Shown one piece after another: positions 56,890 to 64,000 of a stretch of DNA of 64,000 nt. The notes under the pieces are model-generated. The model was given only the letters and a program-made list of their open reading frames with translations. It did no database searches and was not told the origin of the DNA. Both the position numbers and the translations under genes were made by a program. The stretch comes from Pomphorhynchus laevis (lineage: Eukaryota > Acanthocephala > Palaeacanthocephala > Echinorhynchida > Pomphorhynchidae), in contig WNNJ02001308.1 in the NCBI GenBank assembly GCA_012934845.2, positions 121,002 to 185,001 on the forward strand, given 5' to 3'. Numbering within the stretch: position 1 is the stretch's first letter; the number at the start of each line of letters is the position of its first letter.

Positions 56890-57340
56890 TTCATAAGTGC
56901 GATACTTAGTTTTTCTCTTACTCGCAATATCGCAATTCCATATGTTGCGTTGTTTGTGATTATATGCCACGTGCTAACTGTTGCAGCACAAAATTCGCCA
57001 TGTCTGTTTCCATTGGATTTAGAAAAACCGGTAAAACTCACCACTTTATGAGGAAAAAAACTGTCTCCATAAACTCTCAATTTTCATTGCTCATAAAATT
57101 GATGCGTTGCAAAGATATCTTAGATTGGATATGATTGAGAATGGGTACCGAATACATTTATATCGAAAAAAGACTGCACCAATCGGTTGTTTCCACGGAA
57201 TTCGCTACACAATATGTCAATGCGTGTATCATCGTCTCTGGTAGTTGTAGCTCGTTTAAATGTCATTGCAACTGCAACAGCTGTAATTTTAATTTTTATG
57301 AACATTCAATCGAATACAACGTGAAGAAGAGATTATAAGA
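56890..57340 (-). pseudogene. Transposon-associated ORF fragment, widespread unnamed type
   Basis: - strand frames read DDDTRIDILCSEF...LVQSFFDINVFGTHSQSY and, after an interruption, GDSFFPHKVVSFTGFSKSNG and GIAILRVREKLSIALM. This matches from memory a protein type common in cnidarian and spiralian genomes (DARADVxARGFW..GQ.AFFDVRVFNPxAPSY...E.GSFTPLVFS.TGG...WIRTKLSFALLRS), seen near retroelements. Its element class is not known to me. Broken here, and abutting the LINE family 1 fragment exactly where RT-like WALKR begins. Confidence 0.5.
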
Positions 57341-57344
57341 TTAG

Positions 57345-58690
57345 ATTATTTTTTCCTTCAATGGAATATAAAAGAAAACTAACAAGTGACTCATATATCT
57401 AAACATTTAACCCATAAACGTTTACATTTACATTTATTACGCTTGTATTTAAATATACTTTATTAAATAAGGCTGCAAAATATGAGATAATATTTGAAAC
57501 GAGTTTTTACATTTAATATTCAAATGAATCGGTACAAGTAGTGCGCAGAGTAGAAAGACAAATTTCGTTTTAAAAGGTTTAGCCAAATTGCCTTTATTAG
57601 TATTATACAAATCAACCGGTGAAACACTAGCTCAATTTCATTTGTGATTGTTTATGCACCCGATTACTAGAGATTACAGGTTAAATCCTAAATACCTTCA
57701 AGCATTAAATTAGTAATTTTAAAAAGATTGCATAATTCATAGAAAAAGATACATAATTCCTATCTCGAACGTCAAACTGTGTACTTTTAGTTACATCATT
57801 GGAATGATCTCAAGCGCGGGTCATTTTTACAAATGATAATTTGTCTAAATGAACACATGTATACTTTCAGTTAGATCGTTGTTTGAAAATGTCGAAAAAT
57901 TAACTACACCATGTACTTATCACCAATCTACTGACCATATGTAGAATTCGTACAAAACGTCAGCTAAAAGGTTCATTGACCTATTTAAATCTGCTTGATA
58001 AAACGTGTGGGACTGAAGGGATCAGAAAAAATAAGTTTTTAAATGTTAAGTGTATTAGAATAGTAACACTTATTTAAGCGTGGAATGACTTTCTTACCGA
58101 TATTTGCCTTAAATTTAGGATGTTTAACTTTAAATTGATACATTCACATGTCCTTGATTATTGTAGAGTTTGCTTTTACGCATCTGAAAAAATATTTCGT
58201 ACTGAAATATTGAATTTCAGTAATTGGCTTTTGTGCATAACATTCTACTTAGCCACAATAGCTAGTAATCCTTTTTACCTACAGCATTTGGTTTGCAAAT
58301 ATTGATAAAAATAATTTGCAGCTCGTTCTCGTCATTCTTCCAGCCATTCGGCATTCATGTGAAAAAAGATTCGTGACTTCTTGATTAGATTTTTAAAATT
58401 GTCAAATTATAAATTACACTATGATCTAAATTGATTAAAAAATTGATGAAAAAATTGTCTTGATTCTTATAATACTTACAATTAAATATAACTCAACGAG
58501 GAAACTTAAGACTGGATATAAGACTTAAGACTAATTTACCGTCAAACATCAAACATATTAGTAGTAAACAGAGTGATTATAATAAAGTTTGAGAGATAAA
58601 TAACATACATTGCAGATCAATTCAAACAGTTGCAGATAGTCTCCCTGCGCTCACCGATCAGTTGTAGTAGCAAATTTATTAGCTTCAACA
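57345..58690. other. No gene seen
   Basis: AT-rich unique sequence. Short open frames (such as 58120-58305) lack any recognisable domain or splice context. Confidence 0.4.
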
Positions 58691-59465
58691 CAAAAAGATT
58701 TACTTTTACGTGGCAAATACGTGCCAGCGCACGCTTACATGACTACAGCAACAAAAAATCTAAATCATGTGTCGAAGAGGTGGGTACGAAGGCGGCATTT
58801 CAATGCAATAAAGGAGGGAGCGTGGCGGACGTCGAGTGAGAGCTGATTCCAGGCGAGTGGGGAGGCGAAAAGGAAGGATCGGATACCGTAATTGTTAGAG
58901 TAATTGGGAACGTAGAGTAAGAGGGAATTACGGGAACGCAGTGATAGAGAGGTGGGGCGAGCGTAGTCTAAGAAAGAGAGGTGGATGAACGATGGGGAGC
59001 CGACAGCGATAAGACGAAAAGTTACAATAAGAAGGCGAAGTTGTATACGGAAATGTATGCTGGGTCAGGAGGGTTGGGCAAGATATGTGGATGTGTGGTC
59101 AAAGCGACGTAGACGTAGGAGCACTCGAAAGGCGGAGTTGATGATGCGTTGTAGGGGTAGGATTATGGATTTTGGATAATTGGCGAAACAGCTGAGGCAG
59201 TAATCGATTTTAGGGGAAAGAAGCGATAAAAGAAGATGCATACAGAAACGAATGTAGATAGGAGGCGGATACGGCGGATGTCACGGAGAATTAAGTTAGA
59301 CGAGCGAGCCTTGTCGCGGACGAAGAGTTTAAGGGTAAGGTGATCATCAAATGGAAGCCTAACAAAGTTTGACTGTGGATTACGGGGATGATTGATGAGG
59401 CAAAATATACAGAGGGAGGAGATATGTTAGGTTGACGGGGAAGAATCCACATTGGAACACTTTTT
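58690..59465 (-). mobile_element. LINE related to family 2, 3' fragment
   Basis: The - strand carries MWILPRQPNISPPSVYFASS and IIPVIHSQTLLGFHL, aligning with MWILPRRLGFEPPSVSLNST...IVDNLVFLGFHF of family 2. Its low-coordinate end has the tgcgtacgt...gccacgt-type tail. It is more diverged and GC-richer than copies A and B, so it is a separate subfamily or an older copy. Confidence 0.75.
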
Positions 59466-59474
59466 ATTTGTATA

Positions 59475-60130
59475 AATATAGATGTCATTAGCTTTAAATA
59501 TATTTTTATAAACATATAAACCATATATAAACCATATATTTTTATTTACTTGATGGTTTAATTTTTCTTAGATAGGCGCTATAATTATTATAACATATAT
59601 ATGTATATCTTTTTCCGAATATAAGGTTTATTAATTTTACTAACGCTTCTTTAATATCTACTAAATCTAGATTTGTATAAAGCGTACTATATTCGTATGT
59701 ATTTATATTTTGAAAATTTATTCCTTTTGTCTGTTCTAAAAGTTCTTTTGTAGAATTAATACTGAAATAGTGTTTTATACCAGTATTAATTTCGATTACC
59801 TTGCAATATTTTTTAAAGTGTGCTTTAATTACTTTAAGTATTTTATTCATATAGACAGAAAGTGGTTTTAATGTACATTTAAACGCAATACATATGAACT
59901 AGGTTTTATTGGATTTTTATGTAATTTTGGATTACGATATAATATAGGTATAGTCGAAAATTTGTGAACCATAATTTTCTTTTTCTATTCCTTTCGATGT
60001 TTAAACTCCCTGAACAATTGAATAGCACATATAACGTATCATTGGATAATTTAGTTAAACAATCAATGTAAGTATAATTAAGTTCACTTCTAAATTTGTT
60101 TCATTATAATATAATACTTACAACCACTTT
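59475..60130 (-). mobile_element. Penelope-like element RT fragment
   Basis: - strand reading MNKILKVIKAHFKKYCKVIE, then INTYEYSTLYTNLDLVDIKE and YNNYSAYLRKIKPSSK. It is the same family as 2110-2580 and 16780-17900 and joins the two parts seen there in natural order. A broken relic directly beside a LINE fragment. Confidence 0.85.
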
Positions 60131-61780
60131 TCCTTCTTGTCATTAGGTTTAATACACCTTATATAACATGGGTATGTTTCGGTTATACGTTCTACTAACT
60201 TATCCAAAGACCATCGAAACTAAATAAGCACAGGTGTACTGTAAAAATTCAGAGCCTACATCAATTTTTTTGTATTATTATAATTTCATTGCTAAAGGTC
60301 AATTTTACAGAAAGTCAAAAAATTATTAATAATTAAAACAATTCATTATACATGCAATAATCATAAAATTGTCTGCTTATAAAATTTTGTTTTGTTTTAG
60401 ATGCATGATTAATGAATTATTAATTTATTCTATACTACAAATATGGGACACATTTAAAATAATGATTGCTTTATGATTAAATATTAATTATAATATTTTT
60501 TATGATTTTTTACAAAATACGTGCAATAAAAGATTCCGTCAAATAAGATTGCAATTAACAATTACATATATGATTAGTTATCAATATTTTTAAATATTGT
60601 TTGTTATCTACATCTATTAATTTCTTTAAATTCTTTCTTGGTGTAAAATTAACTGCCTTTGCAATTTTGATCGAAATACTGATTCGTAGCTTTTTAATAT
60701 TATGTCCATACATAATAAATCCACAAATCTGGATATTTTGTGGCTATAAGAGTTGCCGTTTGCTTTAACACCCTGTTAGTGGTAGATCAACTACTTCCTA
60801 TAATATAAAAAATAATTATGAAAATATCCTTTTTCTATTTTCACTACACGTTCCGGTTGACATTCTCCAGTTTTCATTGTACTTTAATAGTTCCTTTGCA
60901 ATTTTTGAAGAATATGTTGGCAAAGAGTATTGAAATAGCAAATGTCCGTAAAGGTCGCGGCAACACATTTCCATAAAGTTCATTGCAAGCGATATCTGCT
61001 TGCAATATATCTGCCTGCAATACACACACGTGCATATCGATCTCTAGTTGATGTGGTATTTTCATATGCCAAAGTATGTTCTTCCTACCCACAGAAATAA
61101 CACTCGTTCAGTGATATGTTTTGATAACAAAATAACTTTTCGATAAAAAAATTATTTGTAATAAAAATTTAAAAATAAATTAATTTTATAAAATAATTAT
61201 AAAAATAATTATAGCATGCTTCGAAATAATTTTTTATCGTATAAAGTTAAAAACATTTGTTTAACATGGCAAAGAAAACATTTGTTTAACATCTGTGAAT
61301 ATTCTACAATTACATAAAACTTTTATCCTTAGTATTCCAATCATATCTCACTTATGGGCATCATGAAATTCGTGTGCATCCAGAAGCTTTCTAAGAGGTT
61401 AACCTCATTAAGTTGTAACCTTATTCCGTGATCTGTATTCCTATTTTCTGTAAATACTTATTTAATTCATCCCTCGTTTATCCATCAATGCAAGATTGAC
61501 TCTTTAATTTATAATTTATATATCGTTATTCGTTTTCGATACTAATATTTCGGATTTATAAACCTCCATAATTATATGTTAAAAGTATAATGGTTCAAGT
61601 TTAATCATCCAACCCATGTAAACCTAGGCCACTCATCAATGTTATATTTAACAATTCATGATCTAGATATTTTAAAAATTCACTACTAACATATGACATC
61701 ATCAAAAGATAGATTCATTGATATTGAAAAACACTCGCAACCAATACATATGCGGCGAATAATTTCATCATCAATCATTT
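60130..61780. other. No confident gene
   Basis: AT-rich sequence. Two overlapping - strand frames at 60816-61092 (for example MEMCCRDLYGHLLFQYSLPT) are open for about 70 codons each without a recognised domain; they may be transposon debris. Confidence 0.35.
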
Positions 61781-61787
61781 CTACAAT

Positions 61788-61985
61788 TTATTTACCTTCG
61801 TAATCTGTTAGACTATTTTTATTTTTGTTTGATTTCCCAAGTATGCTTATGTGCCAATAAAGCTGCCCAGTAGCTTTAACCTCTTCAATCCTCCCGAAGA
61901 ATTCCAACCCCACGAATTTATTTTGGAATTTTGTCACACATTTTTGCATCAATAGTATGCACTTTTCTTGATTAACACTGTTTAC
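61788..61985 (-). pseudogene. Possible Helitron Rep N-domain fragment
   Basis: - strand frame with FQNKFVGLEFFGRIEEVKAT and GQLYWHISILGKS recalls the Helitron_like_N block FGVVEAQGRGTLHLHGLLW, whose HxH pair is part of the HUH nuclease site; here only the second histidine remains (LYWH). The similarity is short and from memory. No helicase or Helitron ends were seen. Confidence 0.25.
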
Positions 61986-62312
61986 AAAAAAGACCCACAA
62001 CACTTAAAAGTATGTAAATTCATTTATATCTCCAACAATAACAATAACATCTACAAATAGTTAATGAGTTCGGAGCTGACTATCGAAACTTGAAATTAAT
62101 AGCACTGTTGCGAATAGTTAATCAACGAATACACATTTTTGACGTAAATAGTATGCACTTTTCTAAATTACAAATGTTTACAAAAGAAGAACCACAACAC
62201 TTAAAAGCATGTAAATTCATTTATATTTCCAACAACAACATCTACGAATAGTTAATGAGTTCACAGCTGACTATCGAAACTTGCAAATTAATAGCACTGT
62301 TGCGTAATTCCA
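61936..62312. repeat. Tandem duplication, ~190-bp unit
   Basis: Copies at about 61936-62130 and 62131-62312 share atagtatgcacttttct, accacaacacttaaaag and gctgactatcgaaactt with moderate divergence. Confidence 0.88.
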
Positions 62313-62417
62313 TGTTTTTATTTTAAGGAATAAGAATACTGTCCGTGCAAGAACAGGCAGTGCATACTTCCAGTGTGATATTCGTATCAAACTGATAAGT
62401 CATTGTTAGTTTACGCA

Positions 62418-62492
62418 GCCGTCTACCGGTCCTCTCTGCATCCAGCAGTGAAGGTATCCGGTACTGATGAGTCTAAACAATGACAAAACGGT
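62418..62492 (+). ncRNA. Hammerhead ribozyme motif, tandem copy 1
   Basis: Order: stem III 5' strand GCCGT 62418-62422, cleavage-site C 62423, stem I TACCGG 62424-62429 with CCGGTA 62458-62463, core CTGATGA 62464-62470, stem II GTC 62471-62473 with GAC 62482-62484, then AAA in place of GAA (62485-62487) and ACGGT 62488-62492 closing stem III. Everything fits a type III hammerhead except the conserved G12, which is A here, so activity is probably lost. Confidence 0.7.
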
Positions 62493-62750
62493 ACAGCATT
62501 ATGCTGTGTTTAGTTTTTTGTTTTCTTTCAGTTCACTATCCCTGACGTCATAATCTGCTGAAAATGAGAGTTATTGATATTACAATAGTGATTTGGTGAC
62601 ACTACGTGCCCAGTTATTGCGCTTTTACTCGTATTTTTTAACGCACACTGGTGGAAATTCTTTCTACTTATCACAGAGCCAGTCAGTGTATACTTCTTGT
62701 GTGATATTCGTATCACACTGATGAGTCATTGTTAGTTTACACAACCTTCT

Positions 62751-62816
62751 ACCGGTCCTTTCTGCATCCAACAGTGAAGGTATCCGGTACTTATGAGTCT
62801 AAACAAAGACGAAACG
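62751..62816 (+). ncRNA. Hammerhead ribozyme motif, tandem copy 2
   Basis: The same layout: TACCGG/CCGGTA stem I, GTC/GAC stem II, and here a canonical GAAACGGT, but the core reads CTTATGA (62790-62796) instead of CTGATGA and the cleavage-side strand is CCTTC. Its lesions differ from those of copy 1, so the ancestral unit probably had a complete hammerhead. Confidence 0.6.
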
Positions 62817-63065
62817 GTACAGCATTATGCTGTGTTTAGTGTTTTGTTTTCAGTCAGTTCACTATCCCTGACGTCATATTTGCTGAAAATGAGAGTTATT
62901 AATATTACAGTAGTGATTTGATGACTACGTGCGCAGTTATTGCGCTTCTACTCGTATTTTTTTTACGAAAACTGGTGGTAATCCATTGTAGTTTTGAGGA
63001 CCAGCCAATATATACTTACCGTATGATATTCGTATCACACTGATGAGTCATTGTTAATTTACACA

Positions 63066-63131
63066 ACCTATCGGTCATCTCTGCATTCAACAGTAACCGG
63101 TACTGATGAGTCTAAACAGTGACAAAACGAC
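63066..63131 (+). ncRNA. Hammerhead ribozyme motif, tandem copy 3
   Basis: The CTGATGA core (63103-63109) and stem II GTC/GAC remain, with AAAACGA after it; stem I is shortened (tatcgg/ccggta). The most decayed of the three. Confidence 0.5.
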
Positions 63132-63693
63132 ACAGCATTATGCTGTGTTTAGTTTTCTATTTTCTTTCAGTTCACTATACTTGACGTAAATTTCTAGTAT
63201 CCTGCACTTCTGTTTTACTGACTAAATTCTTAGAGTGTTAACTATGAATTGATTCATTTCCAAAAGCAGTCTAAAATAAACTTAATCAGCCAGCATTCAC
63301 ACCGGATGGTCCAGCTGACCCGCAAGTTTGTCGTTCGTGCCACTTTTTTATCTCCTTGATTTTAAATATAATACCTGGAATTTTGATTTTCTATATAACA
63401 AACTATGTTTGCGTTTAAATTAAATGCATTGTCGATGTGTGACTCATTTAAATGCATTTCCTTTAGGTGTTGTTAAAAAATAAATTTTCCATTTACTCTA
63501 AAAATATTCAAAATGCTAAAATATTCATCATAATTTATTAAGATATCGACCATAATATTTTCCTTAAATGATATTTCTCAGAATTTATGTTTCTCATTTT
63601 TCTAGTAATTCTTGAGATTGAAATTCTCTTCGTCTTTTAATTCGTATTTCTAAATTTTTGAGATTATGACTTATTTTTCTATTTGCTGTTTGC

Positions 63694-63701
63694 TATAAAA
63701 G
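63694..63701 (+). promoter_or_regulatory. TATA box
   Basis: TATAAAAG, 33 nt before the ATG of the small secreted-peptide frame. It is one of few TATA boxes in plausible spacing to an ORF here; the implied leader would be very short. Confidence 0.35.
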
Positions 63702-63733
63702 AAGTTGATAATGATCGTTACCTTCATTTGACG

Positions 63734-63901
63734 ATGAATACTATGTTTAATTTTACAATTAAAGTGCTTATAATAATCATTGAGTTGATATGTTTTTTTG
63801 TTGGCAGTGAAAACAATAAGGTACAGGTTGTTAGAAATCCAATGAGCCATCTAAAAAATATAGACTCTTTAAATGCTTCGGAAGATAAACAGTCTTATTA
63901 A
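63734..63901 (+). CDS. Possible small secreted peptide, 55 residues
   Basis: Begins MNTMFNFTIKVLIIIIELIC followed by FFVGS and then a polar segment (ENNKVQVVRNPMSHLKNIDS) to a TAA. The N-terminal part has the form of a signal peptide (hydrophobic run, then GS), predicting a mature peptide of about 30 residues without cysteines. A TATA box lies upstream and AATAAA at 63983-63988 downstream. No family was recognised. It could instead be one exon of a gene running past the window end, or chance. Confidence 0.4.
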   Translation: MNTMFNFTIKVLIIIIELICFFVGSENNKVQVVRNPMSHLKNIDSLNASEDKQSY

Positions 63902-63982
63902 TTATAACTCAGTGTAACTTTGTCATTCTCGTATTGCAAGGATCTAGTGATCACATATTCGTTTACTAGTATCATTTTGTAC

Positions 63983-63988
63983 AATAAA
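63983..63988 (+). terminator. Poly(A) signal AATAAA
   Basis: AATAAA 82 nt after the stop of the 55-residue frame. In AT-rich DNA such hexamers are common, so it counts only together with the TATA box and ORF. Confidence 0.3.
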
Positions 63989-64000
63989 GTTGGATGTATT

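Larger units (their letters stand above)
62340..63190. repeat. Tandem repeat, ~320-bp unit, carrying hammerhead motifs
   Basis: Units begin near 62360, 62685 and 63000 (gatattcgtatcacactgat...agtcattgtta) and end in acagcattatgctgtgttta and ttcactat.cctgacgtca. The third is shorter. Each unit contains one hammerhead-like segment plus a second ctgatgagtc-like box about 60-70 nt upstream. The arrangement recalls hammerhead-bearing satellites and retrozymes. Confidence 0.9.

Overview
This is AT-rich, repeat-laden nuclear DNA of an invertebrate animal. The host genes are split by introns of 49 nt to over 7 kb, and much of the rest is retroelement. Abundant Penelope-like elements (PLEs), two LINE families and hammerhead ribozyme motifs would suit a flatworm or another spiralian, but nothing fixes the taxon.

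Two host genes can be rebuilt by hand from splice sites and protein similarity. (1) An AASDH (ACSF4, beta-alanine-activating enzyme) orthologue on the + strand, 2897-28637: 17 exons whose phases join without conflict into about 1016 residues (adenylation domain, carrier domain with its phosphopantetheine serine, PQQ-type beta-propeller). (2) A GRB2/drk adaptor on the - strand, 50179 down to 39524: five exons give SH3-SH2-linker-SH3, with the last exon not found. A possible very small secreted-peptide gene with a TATA box and a poly(A) signal lies at 63694-63988.

Layout: 1-2.6 kb holds a Ty3/Gypsy fossil, two strong foldbacks (one enclosing a hammerhead ribozyme with an intact core), a (TA)n tract and PLE RT debris. 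2.9-28.6 kb is AASDH, its introns filled with LINE family 1 (14.0-16.3 kb), PLE pieces of at least two lineages and palindromes. 29.7-33.5 kb is a near full-length family 1 LINE with an open zinc-knuckle ORF1. 34.4-36.5 kb is a degenerate ~45-bp minisatellite and 37.8-38.6 kb a 14-bp minisatellite. 39.5-50.2 kb is GRB2, with a PLE in intron 2 and a family 2 LINE in intron 1. 51.2-51.65 kb is a 143-bp tandem triplication. 51.8-56.2 kb is a second family 2 LINE in opposite orientation, so GRB2 exon 1 sits in the loop of a large LINE inverted repeat. 56.5-60.1 kb holds LINE, PLE and other transposon fragments. 61.9-63.2 kb is tandem repeats, the larger carrying three decayed hammerhead ribozymes.

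AASDH and GRB2 are not functionally linked as far as is known. The strongest non-coding signals are the hammerhead ribozymes and a hairpin conserved among the PLE termini. Exon limits come from reading splice sites by eye and from remembered family sequences; no search was run.
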